Positions 40,206 to 52,182 of a stretch of 64,000 nucleotides of DNA are shown here, one piece after another. The translations under genes were made by a program, and so were the position numbers. The notes beneath the pieces are model-generated. The model worked only from the letters and a program-made list of their open reading frames with translations, ran no database searches and was not told the origin of the DNA. Positions within the stretch are counted from its first letter, which is position 1, and each line of letters begins with the position of its first letter. Origin of the DNA: Agapetus fuscipes (Eukaryota > Arthropoda > Insecta > Trichoptera > Glossosomatidae). The stretch covers positions 3,596,001 through 3,660,000 of the forward strand of contig OX637353.1 of the NCBI GenBank assembly GCA_951799405.1. The letters run 5' to 3'.

Positions 40206-41553
40206 GTAAGTATATCTGCCAGCTGTTGTTTTGATTCACACCATTTTATATTGAACCAGCCTTTGCTCAGTTCATCACAGATGAAATGATATTTTACATC
40301 AATGTATTTACTTTTCCTGGTTGTTTGACCAGATTTAATCATTTTAAGTGTACTTTGATTATCAATGTATAGTGTCATTCTCACATTTTTCTTCAGTAGT
40401 TCTTCGATGAAATTTTTAATAAACTTCATTTCTTGACAACAAGTGGCTGCCGATACGTACTCTGATTCTGTTGTGGATAGTGATACACCAGTTTGTTTTC
40501 TTGAGTTCCAAGATATAGGTCCACCACCAAACAGTATAATGTATCCTGAAGTACTCTTTCTGTTTTCTTCATCATTTGCAAAGTCAGCATCACAGTATGC
40601 TTCTAGATGAATATCTTGTTCTTTTGAAACAGAATATTGTATTCCTGTATCTAAAGTACCTCTTAAATATCTTAAAATACGTTTAACGTTGATGATATCT
40701 TGATTGGTTGGATTATTTAGATATTTACTTGCCTGATTCACGGCATATGTGACATCTATTCTTGTCTTTGTGCTTAAATAGAGCAAGCTTCCCACAGCTT
40801 CTCTATATGGATAATTTATTATTCCATTATTTTCTTGTTTACCTCTCAATTTTGTCATGGGAGTTGTCTGTGGTTTACAGTTTTCATTCAAAAATTTCTT
40901 CACAACTTTTGCAGCATATTCTGATTGACTGACATTAATTCCTTCATCACTTATTCTTATTTTTAAACCGAGATAGGTTTCTGGTTTTTCATTTACAGTT
41001 ATTTCAAAACTTTCTTTCAGACTTTTTATCAAATAGTTTATGTCTTCATCATTATTGCCAATTATCAAACCATCGTCTACATGTATGGCTAAATACAGTT
41101 GTTTTTCAGATCCATTCAATTTGAAAACTGATTGATCAGTTTTGAGTTGAATGAGATTTTCTTTCTTTAGAAAATTTGTTAATCTTTTATTCCACTGATG
41201 AGGTGCCTGTACCAGTCCATAAAGAGCTTTCTTTAGAAAACATACTTTACCTGGTACATTGTATCCTTCTGGAACTTTCATAAATATTTCTTCTTGTAAG
41301 TCTCCGTTCAAGAAAGCAGTTTTTACATCAAATGTCTTGATTATTAGATCTTGTTGTGCTGCAAGTGCCAACAGTATACGCAATGAAGTAGTTTGCACAA
41401 CTGAGCTGTATATATCTTGAAAATCTAGATTATCTTTTTTCTGTTGACATCCTCGTGCCACTAATCTTGCTTTCTTTGTTCCATCAGATTTTTCCTTGAA
41501 TATCCATTTTGATGTGATCGTTTCTTTACCTCTTGCATGTTTTTCATCCACTA
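40206..41553 (-). pseudogene. Ty1/copia pol fragment: reverse transcriptase and RNase H
   Basis: Minus-strand frame (486 residues, of which the last part is unrelated). In order: KWIFKEKSDG, ARLVARGCQQ, FDVKTAFLNGDL, the catalytic HVDDGLI, VGSLLYLST, YCDADFANDEENRKSTSGY, WNSRKQ and QLADILT. These are copia-type reverse transcriptase and RNase H motifs. Gag, protease, integrase and LTRs are missing. It is cut at the ADILT motif by the LINE on its left (low coordinates) and at about 41553 by an RTE-like LINE on its right. The coding remainder is uninterrupted, so the truncations are recent. Confidence 0.88.
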
Positions 41554-42925
41554 ACATCCAAGTATTATAATATGGCCTGCATTCGTATTGATGGTGAGTA
41601 TAGTGAATGGTTTGAAGTTTTTAAGGGTGTAAGGCAAGGATGTGTGATGAGCCCATGGCTATTTAACATAGTCATGGACAAGTGTGTTCGAGATGCTAGA
41701 CTTGATGATTGTGGATTAATGATAGGAGAGAGCAAAGTAAGCGTTCTACTGTATGCGGATGATGCAGTCCTTGTATCTGATTCAGCAGTGGAATTGCAAA
41801 TGATGCTCTCTAGATTGAACGAAGCTTTGAAAGGTAATAATTTGAAGTTGAATGCAAGAAAGACGAAAGTTTTGATTTTTGAAAGAGATGATGAAAATAT
41901 GAATTATGAATTTAAAATTAATGGAATGAATGTTGATGTTGTAAATGAGTTTGTATATTTGGGAAGTAAGTTTGAAAAAGATGGAAGAATGGCCGGTGAA
42001 TTTGAAAGAAGAATAATGAAAGGCAGGTGTGTACTGGGTGCGACCGCTTGCATCGCCAGGAACCAAAATCTCTCAAAAAATGTTAGATTGGCGGTGCACG
42101 ATGGTATACTAGTGCCAACCTTGATGTATGGAAGTGAAGCCTGGACGGTGAGTGAAAGGGAAATTAGTAAAGTCCATACAGTAGAAATGGACTATCTAAG
42201 AAGTATGATTGGGAAAAAACGAAGTGACAGGGTGAGGAATGATTTTGTAAGAGAAGAATGTGGTGTAAGGGAAAGTGTGAAAGTGAAGATTAAAAGAAGT
42301 ATGTTAAGATGGTTCGGGCACTTGGAGAGAATGAGTGATGAAAGATTGACGAAGAAAGTATATATTGCTAGAATAGATGGATGTCGTGGTAGAGGAAGAC
42401 CGAGAAAAGTATGGAAGGATCAAATCTCTGAAATAGCGAATGAATGGGATATCCAGAGTCATAATAAAAGGAGGACTTGTATGAAAAAGGTTATGACTCT
42501 GGATGAAATGAAAGAAGTATGCAAGGACAGGAAGAAGTGGCGGCTAATCTGCAATGTTGATTTCTAATGTTGGTGTATTCATTTGCTACATTTTTTGCAT
42601 AGGAAATTTTTGACTTTTTTTGTACAGATTTCTTTGTAAGGTTTTGTTCTTTTTTATATTTAAATGTAATTTATTATTCATATTCCTTGACTTATAGGTT
42701 GGTATGAGGCTGACCACCCATACTGTAAAAAATGGTTCACTTTGCCAATGTCACCCCTGTTTCAGGGAAGGTCGGCAAAAGTTGTGGGGCTTATGTTCAT
42801 TTGAGGTTTGGATTTTATTTGTAAGTACACATTCAGCATTTGTAAGCGCGAACTACACTTGTTGGTTTGTGGGCATACATCTGAGAGCTTTAAATGAATA
42901 TATCCTTGCAACTTAGATTATAGAT
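41554..42925 (+). mobile_element. RTE-like LINE family 1, longest copy (catalytic site to tail)
   Basis: The frame 41533-42567 runs from IRIDGEYSEWFEVFKGVRQG through VRQGCVMSPWLFN and the catalytic LLYADDAVLVSD to LMYGSEAWTV, RWFGHLERM, GRGRPRKVW and RKKWRLIC. The endonuclease and first reverse transcriptase motifs are missing (5'-truncation at about 41554, next to copia sequence). The 3' UTR (42568-42689) and the tail (42690-42925) carry the GGCTGACCACCCATACTG and CTTAGATTATAGATA motifs seen in more than twenty places here. It is the reference copy for the family. I favour the RTE group from the C-terminal architecture; the clade is not proven. Confidence 0.85.
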
Positions 42926-43003
42926 ATAGTACTGGGCACATAACCTTTTGTTATTTTTATTTATTTAGTTTTATTTATTGAGAAAAGAAACACATGTTGA
43001 CTT

Positions 43004-43168
43004 TGTAAAGGTCTTTGGGTGTTGGGTGTTATTAAATAAAACTCTTGCATGCCCTTTTCTTACACGCAAATTTTTTATTGTTTTTTCCAAGCTATTGTTT
43101 TTGGGAACAAAAGAAGCAGCATTCTAAAATTCAAAATTAACAGCCCTGTTAGGTACAAAATCACTACA
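43004..43168 (-). repeat. LTR (3' LTR in element orientation)
   Basis: 165 bp, TG...CA ends, same sequence as 47241-47405. The neighbouring internal side reads GGAGGGGACCTC on the minus strand, an imperfect polypurine tract. Confidence 0.93.
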
Positions 43169-43244
43169 GAGGTCCCCTCCAGCATTTGCCAAGGGCAGAT
43201 GCGATGAAAGTGGTGATCGGTGAATCTTGACTTCTCTTAGGTTT

Positions 43245-46200
43245 TTAGTAGAATCTGTCTGGAAAGTGTACTTTTCGGCCCGATCTTGTTGTAGTGGTTG
43301 TAGTAGCAGGAGTCCCAGGAGTTGCAGGAGTAGCAGTTGTTGGTGTGTTTTCTCTAGCTACTACTGGTACTGGTTTTGGGTCTGCGTTTGTAGTTTCTGT
43401 TGTATCTTCAGGCATGTAGGCTGGTTTCAAACGATCTATGGTGATGTTTTTAGCTTGACCTTTTATCATTACTGAAAAGTATTTTTCACTCTTTTTGGCA
43501 ACAGAGAAAGGTCCCTCGTACGGTGCTTGTAGTGGAGTACGAGAAGCGTCAGTTCGCACAAACACATGTGTACAATCTTTCAGTGCTTTGTGTACAAAGG
43601 TCCGTCTTTTCCCATGATTGCCTGTTGGTGTTGGTCTTATATCTTGTAATGACTGCTGTAGTTCTCTTGCGAATGAACCTGGTTCTGCTGGTGTTGTATC
43701 TTGGAAGAAGTCACCTGGCAGTCGTAGGGTAGTTCCATACGTCAGTTCTGCTGGAGAGTGTCCAATGTCCTCGCGAATAGCATTCCGCAAGCCAAGGAGA
43801 ATCATCGGGAGATGTTCGGTCCATTTCACTGTTGTGTGAGCTTTGATAGCAGCCTTGAGGGTACGATGCCATCTTTCAATTAAGCCGTTAGACTGAGGGT
43901 GATAGGCTGTTGTCCTGTTGTGTTTGATTCCTAGTGTTTTTGTGATTTCGAAAAATAGCTGGGATTCAAACTGTCGTCCTTGATCAGTGACAATAGTTGC
44001 AGGAACGCCGAATCTTGCTATCCAGTTTGTGATCAGAGCGGCAGCCACTGTTTTGGCTGTGATGTCACTTATTGGTATAGCTTCTGGCCATCTTGTATAT
44101 CGATCGATGATGGTCAGACAGTAGGTTTGTCCTTGAGATGGTGGGAGTGGTCCTACCAAGTCTATGTGTATCCACTGGAATCTTTCGTCTGGTGTAGGAA
44201 ATTCTTGCAGTGGACTTGTGTGCCTGGATGTTTTAGTCCTTTGGCAACTGATACATGTCTTTACCAACTTTTTTATGTCACTTTGCATGTTGGGCCAAAC
44301 GTACCTTGTTCTTATTGATTTGTACGTAGGCTTTGGTCCAGTATGACTGATATCATGGTATTGCTGTATAATATTTTTTCTCATACTTCTGGGAACAAAT
44401 GGTCTTATAGTTCCTGTTGATGTGTCACACCAAATCATTTTATTGCCTCCGGGAATTAATAGTTGTTTCATCTGGAGTGAAGAATTTTCAGTGAAAAATG
44501 TTTCTAGTTCCGAATCTTGTTTTTGTTCTTCTGCCATTTGCTCGAAGTCGGTTTGCGGTGGAATTGCAATAGTTTCCACTCTTGAAAGTGCATCTGCAAC
44601 AACATTTTCCTCACCTGGCACATATCTTATGTCCGTGGTGAATTGGGACACATAATCCAATTGTCGCTCTTGTCGTGGAGATGCGTTTTGTTTGTTTTTG
44701 TTAAATGCATAAGTTATGGGCTTATGATCCGTTTTAATATGGAAGCTTCTACCTTCCAACATTCTGCGGAAATATTTTACAGCTTCATATAGTGCTGTCA
44801 GCTCTCTGTCATATGTGCTGTATTTCAATTGAGCTGTTGAAAATTTCTTGGAGTAGAATGCCAGCGGAGACCATTGGTTGTGGGTCCATTGTTGCAAGAC
44901 GGCTCCCATTGCAGTGTTGGATGCGTCCACCATGATGGAGATTTCTGCATTTTCATCAGAGTGTATTAGCAATGTTGCGTTTGCCAGATCAGTTTTTGTT
45001 TGTTTAAAAGCGTGAATCATTTCTTCTGTCCATGTGATCGGTTTTTTGTCCCCTTTTTTTACTTTCGCGATGGAGTCGTAGAGTATTTGCTGTTTTTCAA
45101 TTGCCTTGGGGATGAATTTTCTATAGAAATTTATCATTCCTAAGAATCTTCTCAAGTCTTTTGCAGTTGTGGGCAACGCGTAATCACAAATTGCCTTCAC
45201 TTTCTCTTCAGCGGGCTTTATCCCTTGTTTGTTGATGAGTTGGCCTAAGAATTTTACTTCCTGAGCACCGAAGACACATTTGTCAGGATTGATCACAAGT
45301 CCATATTCGGTGAGTCTTGTGAACAGTTGTCTGAGATGATCTTTATGTTGCGTTGCATCTCTTGATGCTATGAGGATGTCGTCTATGTAGACAAAACAGA
45401 ATTCCAAGTCTTGCAGAACTTTGTGCATGAACCGTTGAAAACTCTGTGCAGCGTTGCACAATCCAAATTGCATCGCTTTAAATTCAAATAACCCGAACGG
45501 TGTGATTATTGCGGTTTTTTCCACATCATCATCTTCAATTGGAATTTGGTGGTACGCTCGAGTAAGATCAATAGTGCTGAAGATGCTCATTTTGTTCAAT
45601 TTGTGTGAGAAGTCCTGTAAACTCGGGATCGGGTATCGATCCGGTATCGTTTGAGCATTCAACTGTCTATAGTCGCCGCATGGTCGCCAACCTCCATTGG
45701 GCTTACTGACCATATGCAGTGGGCTCGACCAGCTGCTCTTTGATGGTTGGCAGATACCTTGCTCACACATTTTTCTAAACTCCTCCTTAGCAGCTTCCAA
45801 CTGTTTTGGTGCTAGTCGACGAGCTTTCGCAAAAACAGGGCGTCCAGTTGTTTGGATGGCGTGCTTGACACTATGTCGTGTAGATGCATGATGGATTTGA
45901 GGTCTCGTGATGCTTGGGAACTGTTGAAGTATCATGTTATAATCGTCTTTGTTATTCACGTCAATAGTTGACAGGCCATCTGATGGGCCTAGCAACCGGT
46001 TAGCGATGGCTATGAGCCCTGTGGTACCATCGACGAGTTGTTTCTTCTTGAGGTCCACGAGAAGATTGTGGTGGCTTAAAAAATCCGCACCTATAATCGG
46101 TTGAGTGACGTCTGCAATGATGAACGTCCATGAAAAGAGACGGCGCAAGCCTACATCAATGGAGATGGTGTGCGTGCCATACGTCTGAATTCTTGTACCA

Positions 46201-47108
46201 TTTGCAGCATACAGTGTTGGTGATGCTAGTTTATGAGGTGTATTTACTGTTTTTGGGATCGCTGATATGTCAGACCCAGTATCGATCAAAAACCTTTTGT
46301 TGGACCGCTGGTCTCTGATGACAAGTCTGCAGCAATTTTTCTTTAGCTCCTCACTCGCTGCTACTGTGGGGGGCTTGTGAAGTTTCCCGTTCTGATTATT
46401 TTTCAGGTCACGGTTGTGATTTCGGTTACGGCTCTGGCTGCGGTTTCGGTTGCACTGCTCAAGGCGCTCTAACCTTTTATTGATTGCTTCCAGTTGTTTA
46501 ATTATATACTGCATGTTGGATTCTTCAGTCTTGGGTGACGTAGAAGATGCAGTGAGAGCGGAGGACTGGGAGGTCGCAGCAACAGTATGCTCACTGTTCT
46601 GGTATACCTCCATGATCTGGTCTGCCGTTGCTGCCTGCTCTGACAGCGGTTGGTTATTTGACCCAGATAAGATAACTTGGACGGATTGTGGTAATCGATG
46701 TAACCACAGTCTTTTCACGATTGTGCTATCTGCTGAGTTTGTTCCCGCCAGCTGTTTCATTTTGAGCAGCATGTGTGATGGTTTTGTGTCTCCCAGGTGT
46801 ATGTCATTGAGCAACCTTGTTATTCTAGTCTCTTCAGACTCGTGGAAAGCGTTTAGAAGTGCTTTTTTCAGAGCTTCGTATTTTTCTGTTGCTGGGGGCG
46901 CCGTCACAATATCAGCTACCATTGTGAGCGTTGCATCATCCAGACTCATTACCAAGTGGTCAAATTTTGTTATGTCCACAGTGATGTTGGCCTGGCGGAA
47001 TTGTGTTTCCGCTCGGAGAATCCACAAAGCGGCATTCTCCTTCCAGAAAGGAGCTAGCTTGACGCTAACCGCCGCAACGCATGTGGTTGGATTTTCGCCG
47101 GTCGCCAT
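43245..47108 (-). CDS. Gag-Pol polyprotein of the Ty3/gypsy element
   Basis: The frame opens at 47186, but I favour the internal ATG at 47108, after a lysine run read from an A tract. With numbering from 47186: Gag about 27-290, protease IDTGSDISA (301-309), reverse transcriptase with CGDYRQLN and catalytic YIDD (600-603), RNase H with [11 protein letters not shown] (about 751-761), integrase zinc module H944, H948, C978, C981, and integrase catalytic D1009, D1068 and E1104, spaced as DD35E. All expected catalytic residues are present with no stop or shift. Oddly, Gag has no zinc knuckle: the stretch where one is expected is a low-complexity N/R/S run. It would make capsid, copy the RNA and integrate the DNA. 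Confidence 0.92.
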   Translation of the reverse strand: MATGENPTTCVAAVSVKLAPFWKENAALWILRAETQFRQANITVDITKFDHLVMSLDDATLTMVADIVTAPPATEKYEALKKALLNAFHESEETRITRLLNDIHLGDTKPSHMLLKMKQLAGTNSADSTIVKRLWLHRLPQSVQVILSGSNNQPLSEQAATADQIMEVYQNSEHTVAATSQSSALTASSTSPKTEESNMQYIIKQLEAINKRLERLEQCNRNRSQSRNRNHNRDLKNNQNGKLHKPPTVAASEELKKNCCRLVIRDQRSNKRFLIDTGSDISAIPKTVNTPHKLASPTLYAANGTRIQTYGTHTISIDVGLRRLFSWTFIIADVTQPIIGADFLSHHNLLVDLKKKQLVDGTTGLIAIANRLLGPSDGLSTIDVNNKDDYNMILQQFPSITRPQIHHASTRHSVKHAIQTTGRPVFAKARRLAPKQLEAAKEEFRKMCEQGICQPSKSSWSSPLHMVSKPNGGWRPCGDYRQLNAQTIPDRYPIPSLQDFSHKLNKMSIFSTIDLTRAYHQIPIEDDDVEKTAIITPFGLFEFKAMQFGLCNAAQSFQRFMHKVLQDLEFCFVYIDDILIASRDATQHKDHLRQLFTRLTEYGLVINPDKCVFGAQEVKFLGQLINKQGIKPAEEKVKAICDYALPTTAKDLRRFLGMINFYRKFIPKAIEKQQILYDSIAKVKKGDKKPITWTEEMIHAFKQTKTDLANATLLIHSDENAEISIMVDASNTAMGAVLQQWTHNQWSPLAFYSKKFSTAQLKYSTYDRELTALYEAVKYFRRMLEGRSFHIKTDHKPITYAFNKNKQNASPRQERQLDYVSQFTTDIRYVPGEENVVADALSRVETIAIPPQTDFEQMAEEQKQDSELETFFTENSSLQMKQLLIPGGNKMIWCDTSTGTIRPFVPRSMRKNIIQQYHDISHTGPKPTYKSIRTRYVWPNMQSDIKKLVKTCISCQRTKTSRHTSPLQEFPTPDERFQWIHIDLVGPLPPSQGQTYCLTIIDRYTRWPEAIPISDITAKTVAAALITNWIARFGVPATIVTDQGRQFESQLFFEITKTLGIKHNRTTAYHPQSNGLIERWHRTLKAAIKAHTTVKWTEHLPMILLGLRNAIREDIGHSPAELTYGTTLRLPGDFFQDTTPAEPGSFARELQQSLQDIRPTPTGNHGKRRTFVHKALKDCTHVFVRTDASRTPLQAPYEGPFSVAKKSEKYFSVMIKGQAKNITIDRLKPAYMPEDTTETTNADPKPVPVVARENTPTTATPATPGTPATTTTTTRSGRKVHFPDRFY

Positions 47109-47222
47109 TTTTTTTTTTTTTTTTTTAACAAAATGGTTTTCAAACACTATTTTTGGTGAAAACTTGTTGACACTTGGTTGGAACACAATTTAATTGGAAT
47201 AACACCCTTTTTAACTGTTTTT

Positions 47223-47240
47223 CCAAGTCGGGGTCACCAA
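47223..47240 (-). promoter_or_regulatory. Primer-binding site, tRNA-Trp type
   Basis: On the minus strand TTGGTGACCCCGACTTGG directly follows the 5' LTR. TGGTGACCCCGAC is complementary to the conserved 3' end of animal tRNA-Trp (GTCGGGGTCACCA). Confidence 0.8.
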
Positions 47241-47405
47241 TGTAAAGGTCTTTGGGTGTTGGGTGTTATTAAATAAAACTCTTGCATGCCCTTTTCTTAC
47301 ACGCAAATTTTTTATTGTTTTTTCCAAGCTATTGTTTTTGGGAACAAAAGAAGCAGCATTCTAAAATTCAAAATTAACAGCCCTGTTAGGTACAAAATCA
47401 CTACA
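47241..47405 (-). repeat. LTR (5' LTR in element orientation)
   Basis: 165 bp, ends TG...CA, identical to the LTR at 43004-43168. On the plus strand it opens TGTAAAGGTCTTTGGGTG. Confidence 0.93.
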
Positions 47406-47499
47406 ACTTCTTTTATTTTTATTCCGGAAGTAACATTTTTAATTCTTCTTCTTCTATTTACTTTCATAGACAATATTACCAACATGCACATGTGAGTTA

Positions 47500-49113
47500 G
47501 GCTCAGTTTAGACACACGAAATTTTTTTGAAAAAGTTTCGATAGTGACGTCAGACAGCGATCTTTAGCGGCAACTATCGGTTTTCCGTCTCCACACACAT
47601 TTGAACAAAATATTTTTTGAACAAAACAGAATCTTTTTCTTCTAATGGCATTTAGCTGTTGCGGTGTATTCAAACATCGAATGGGATTAAAATAATTTTA
47701 ATACGTGTTAAGTTTAACTATGCGTCGGTAAAAAAAAGAATCATACAGATAATTTAAAATTCATCGTGGTGTTGTACAAACTGGCTGAATATTCCAATGT
47801 TAGTTGTGAAAATATATTACGGGTTCTTAACCTCAAAAATATTTTTATGAAACAGAATGCAATATTGCAATAGGGTATTTTCACATTTTTCTTTTTTTCG
47901 TGATTTAAATTCGTTTATGCTTTATTAGCCCAAAACTTCTTGAATTTTAATTACAGTTGTATTTTTAGCAAAGTAATAAGCATTTTAAAATCGATTTTTG
48001 AATTTTCGCGCCAAAACGCTACTAGATGAAATTTTCTCGCATGACGTCACAGTCTTGTAAACATCGCCGTATCAACTGACAGCCCTCATATTCATGTCAT
48101 TCAAACATCGTTTTTTCATGTTTACATCGTTGAGGCTGTTGTTTTTTCAAGAAGTTGTGTGTTTCTTTAAAAACATTTCATTTGTTTCTGTTGTTTTCAT
48201 TTGTTTCTGTTGTCAACAACACATGTTAACGGAGTATGGAATGTCAATAAAAGAAAGTGACGTCAACATATGACGTCACAGCACCGGAAATAGAAGAAGC
48301 AGATCTCATATCCGTTTAAAAACTTGTCCAAATTTCTGTATTTTCTTTTTTAAATATAAAATCGAAAAAAATTATTTTCGGCTTCAAATCAACATTTTAT
48401 TATTTGATTTTTCGAAATCTATCAAAATAATATACTTTTTATCATATTCCTCACTATTGCAAATACCCTATTGTGTCATTAATATTGCATTGGTATTTTA
48501 TATGGTGTTAACATTATATTGTGTCATTGTTTTTGGCGCTTATTTGCCGAGATCAACATTAAATTTAAAACTTCCCTTACGACTGAAATTATTTACGACT
48601 TATAAAAATAGTTGATTAACATGTTTCTTCCGAGAAAAGTTTCACGGAATCATTTCATAATTAAAACGTTGCAATGGGAAAAAACACCGTCCTGAAATAA
48701 AATTGTTTTTAATCCAAAAGTAAGAACAAACTCAATTTAATTATTACCTACTTCCTTTTTCTTTTCAAGGGGTTAACAATTATTTTATATTTTCCAAATT
48801 GTTTTTAGTTTTCACAGAAAATAAAGGTTTTCGAGTTTTAAATTGACAAAAAAATTTAAAATACCTACCAAAATTGTCTAGTCCATGTCGAGTCCATAGC
48901 ATTATTGTCTGACTTTTCAGACATTTTAACTCCGAAGTGGAAATGTCTGACAACTCAGTCTGACCAACATTACGAAATAAGCGGGTCATGCGGCATTTTT
49001 TAAAAATCATCATAATATCAAAATTGCCAGCATCTGTCACTGCGGAGCGGCCATCTTGCTTGACGTCACTATCGAAACTTATTCAAAAAAATTTCGTGTG
49101 TCTAAACTGAGCC
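47500..49113. mobile_element. PIF/Harbinger-like element with 50-bp inverted repeats
   Basis: Left GGCTCAGTTTAGACACACG and a right end whose reverse complement is the same, the repeat extending about 50 bp to GATAGTGACGTCA. TTA flanks both ends (47497-47499, 49114-49116): a TWA duplication as in PIF/Harbinger. It contains the nested MITE at 47873-48468. The 86-residue minus-strand frame at 48780-49040 has no recognised domain. Non-autonomous. Confidence 0.85.
47873..48468. mobile_element. Non-autonomous inverted-repeat element (MITE), copy 2, nested
   Basis: Same family as 1904-2507, with TAGGGTATTT and AAATACCCTA ends, nested inside the Harbinger-like element, hence younger than it. Confidence 0.85.
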
Positions 49114-49116
49114 TTA

Positions 49117-49600
49117 CTATTATCAAAATTACATTTTCAACAACCGCAGGTGCTCCATTGTTTGCTGAGCTCCACACTCACATAGTGTAGAGTCCTCCCG
49201 TCCCAGAAATCCCCAGGCAGACCCCGTTAACTAGTATTTTGCTACTGGTAACCTTGTTTTATAATATCGGTAGCCATATTGGAATCCATCTTGGGTGTGG
49301 ACATACTTGGGCACAATAGGAAGGAGTAAGGAGGAAGGAGAAGAGGTGGTTTTTTTTAACTGAAATCAGAATGAGCGTAAATAAAATTGAAATAATGATT
49401 TATATTTACCTACTGTTATTCATTTAAAAAAAGAGTTTAAGTGTTAATTAACTTTGTATTGTTTATTATTTATTAAATTACTGGTTTTTTTTTATGAAAA
49501 ACTGATTAATAAATATATATTTAATGATGGTTGAACTGTGCTTAGCACCGGCCTGTTAGACGCCGTCGATCGTCTCAAACGTCAACTCTGTGAACGTCAA
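49117..49600. other. Unassigned sequence
   Basis: No gene or repeat family recognised. A few polyadenylation-like and AT-rich segments only. Confidence 0.4.
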
Positions 49601-49652
49601 TGCGTCAAGCGTATTTGAAATTAACTGTTATATTTTCACTGCAATTGAAGGG

Positions 49653-50075
49653 AGTGTAGAGATTAATGAAATCAAGAAGACTCCAGTGTCCGGAAATGTA
49701 GCACGTGCAGAAGACTCCAGGATCATCAGAACTGTCTTGGATGGTGCCCCCTCAGGTGTTAACCACGTAGACGAGGATGCGGTGGGCAAAGAACTTCGAA
49801 GCTGACGCCGAAGTTTTGGGAGTGAGGGGACCATCTGTGGGGACCATGGAGGGAAGCAGCACAAGGCAGAGTCCTGGAAGATTGTGGTGCAGGAGTCCCT
49901 GGATCCTTTAAGGCTGATGAGCCGAAGGAAGTGAAAGTAAAGTGTATAGATTTCATATTATAAACATTTCCAGTCCTCAGACCATCATCAGGACAATCAT
50001 CAGGGATCCAAAACTTTTGCAAGAAATACAGATACAGAATGCCAGTGTCCTTGACAATATTATCTTCTCTGGCAG
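49653..50075 (+). pseudogene. Possible broken exons of an unrecognised gene
   Basis: 49653-49805 reads VEINEIKKTPVSGNVARAED onward before a stop, and another frame continues after it. 49980-50075 is bounded by TCCTCAG and a GTGCCT donor and reads TIIRTIIRDPKLLQEIQIQN. AATAAA follows at about 50207. Codon content looks gene-like but I recognise no family, and the in-frame stop argues for decay. Confidence 0.3.
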
Positions 50076-50867
50076 GTGCCTATTTGATTGTTTATCTACC
50101 TACTTAGTTTATTTTTGTGTTATATCATATCATTTGTGTTTTTTATTATTTTTTTTCTTTGCACAGTGTACCTATATTTTTGTGATTGTATGACTAATCT
50201 TTTTTGAATAAATAAATATTGTGCAAAATCTAATCGTTTTATTTTGACAGCTTTAGCAATAATAATAATATTTATTAATAATATCAGGGCAGATAATAAT
50301 ATATGAATATAGTGGTGTGGGTGTACCCGCCTGTCGCGTGTTTATACACACATGCATACAAGATCAAAGTCCGAATAGGTACTTGTTGAGGCAGCGAAGC
50401 AAGAAAGACGGAGAAGGGAGTTTCGAAGTACGTACCTACCTCAAAGCTATAGAGTGGCTTCTCTAAGTACCTATATACTCTGTGTCCCCAGGTCAGCATC
50501 AGACCCGGAAATCTCGGTCCTACGGCTCGTTGTATTGAGCTTGTCTCGTTTTGGAAGAGGCGCTGATGTCGGTTGTTTTAGATACTAAAAGGATCATGTG
50601 CTTTAATAAATATATTTGTTCAAGTTTTGGGTCAATGAAGGCAGATATTAGGAAATATAAAATACAGGAATCTGTAAAACTTTTAACTTCACTGGTTAAT
50701 GAAATTTTGTATAAATCACCGTTTCTAATTCATGGTCAAATTATAAAGTGAAATATTATTACTACGCTCGCTCTGCATGTAGCAAAAACTTGCGATTTCC
50801 GTTCACTTTGCCCCACCCCACTCCTTCACCCCCCGCCACCACCTTCAACCCACGCGGAGTAAAAATG

Positions 50868-51211
50868 TTTGTCGTCGATCTAAAAAACGTGAAATATTCA
50901 GTAAAAAGGACAATATATTCCATCGCTGCAAGTTTTCCTCGTAGAGAAGGTAATATTACACTTATTATTATATGGTGAAGTTCATTTCAAACATCGGATA
51001 CGATATTTTATCATATTGTTTTTTTGCAGGTGGGATGCATGTTTTTCTCGACCAGAAAATTTCAAGCCGCAGGAAAAAGCGATCCAGGAAGTGTCTCAAC
51101 CTGAACCAATGTACGTGTATTGCAATAAACGTGTATTGCCGCTTCCACTTCGAAGAAAACTTTATTAGAAATCCGTCGGGAAGATTATATGGACCGCTAC
51201 TCATAACATGA
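50868..51211 (+). pseudogene. Degraded THAP-domain exon pair (tandem duplicate)
   Basis: The region 50470-51230 duplicates 51770-52530. The first exon equivalent has lost its start codon (AAAAAGGACAA where the functional copy has AAAAATGCCAC) but keeps CGTAGAGAAG then GTAATATTAC. In the second exon the zinc-finger segment survives as CRFHFEENFIRNPSGRLY but is out of frame with the start of the exon. The intron between them is still recognisable (TTTTTTTGCAG acceptor). A dead copy of the next gene's start. Confidence 0.75.
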
Positions 51212-51244
51212 CGTGTTATTTTATTCATTCGCTGAACGCTGCTT

Positions 51245-51335
51245 ATGTTCTCCGCTGGGAACCGAACTCAAGACCTTCGGATATTGAGTGGTGGCGTCAA
51301 CCACTAGACTGTACACCGGTGAAATATGTGAAGAA
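51245..51335 (-). mobile_element. tRNA-like SINE fragment, third type
   Basis: On the minus strand CTAGTGGTTGACGCC resembles an A box and GAGTTCGGTTCCCAGC a B box, about 35 bp apart. The tRNA fold is poor and no body is visible, so it is a SINE or tRNA pseudogene relic. Confidence 0.45.
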
Positions 51336-52182
51336 ATGTTTTGTGATTTTGTGTTGTGATTTTGGAGAAAAGTGTCAAAATAAATATTTGTTACTACAAT
51401 AATTGCTAACCAAGGTCCTTACATAGGTAGTTTATGTTATATTTCTGATACATTAGATTTCAAAAACATATCATTTTCTGTATGTGATCTTGTATCTTAT
51501 CTGCTAATAAATGAAACACGTAAATATTCACTTTTTGTTTTATTTTTTGTACGAAATGGGAGTAGGTATGGAATAATAATATGAGATAATATAGGAGCAT
51601 GGCATAGCGCGCATGTATGAGTGCACTAACACACGTACACGCACACGTCGTGGTTCGCTCTCGTAACATTACGTGACGCTAGTATCTCTAGACTGATATT
51701 ATGATTATCATATTATTATCATTAAACCGGAAATACAAAGATATATTAGGGACTCAGTTCTCTATAAACCTATACTCTGTGGTCAGCATCACACCCGGCT
51801 AAGTCGGACCTACCTATCGTTACAAAGAGCTTTGAACGCTCTTATAAGTAGAGGCGCTAATATTTCCGTTTGACTAAAGGATCATGCGTCTTAATCATCA
51901 TTTTTGTTCAAGTTTTGGGTCAATCAAGGCAGATATGAGGAAATATAAAATATAGGAATTTGTAAAACTTATAACTTCACCGGTTTATGGTATTTTGTTT
52001 AAATCACCGTGTCTAATTCATGGTTGAATTGAAACTTAAATATTATTTATACGCTCGCTCTACCTACATTAGCAACGACCATGTGACCACCATCTATTTC
52101 CGTTCCCACGCCGAGTTAAAAAGTTTGTTGTCGATCTGAAAAGTTTGTAGTGGATCTAAAAGACATTAAATAATCAACAAAA

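Larger units (their letters stand above)
43004..47405 (-). mobile_element. Complete Ty3/gypsy LTR retrotransposon (CsRn1-like), 4402 bp
   Basis: Two 165-bp LTRs that look identical base for base, with a 4-bp target duplication ACTT on both sides (43000-43003 and 47406-47409). The internal region carries one gag-pol frame. Next to the 5' LTR (high-coordinate side) is a primer site complementary to the 3' end of tRNA-Trp. Very short LTRs, one fused frame and a tRNA-Trp primer fit the CsRn1/Kabuki-type branch (family knowledge). The undisturbed pre-insertion site exists at 30475-30560 in the inverted duplicate, which confirms both ends. Identical LTRs mean a recent insertion. Confidence 0.93.

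Noticed and set aside
43227..47193. Plus-strand frames up to 247 residues opposite the gypsy gag-pol
   Set aside because: Antisense shadows of the 1.3-kb-codon gag-pol frame, which carries all the recognisable motifs.
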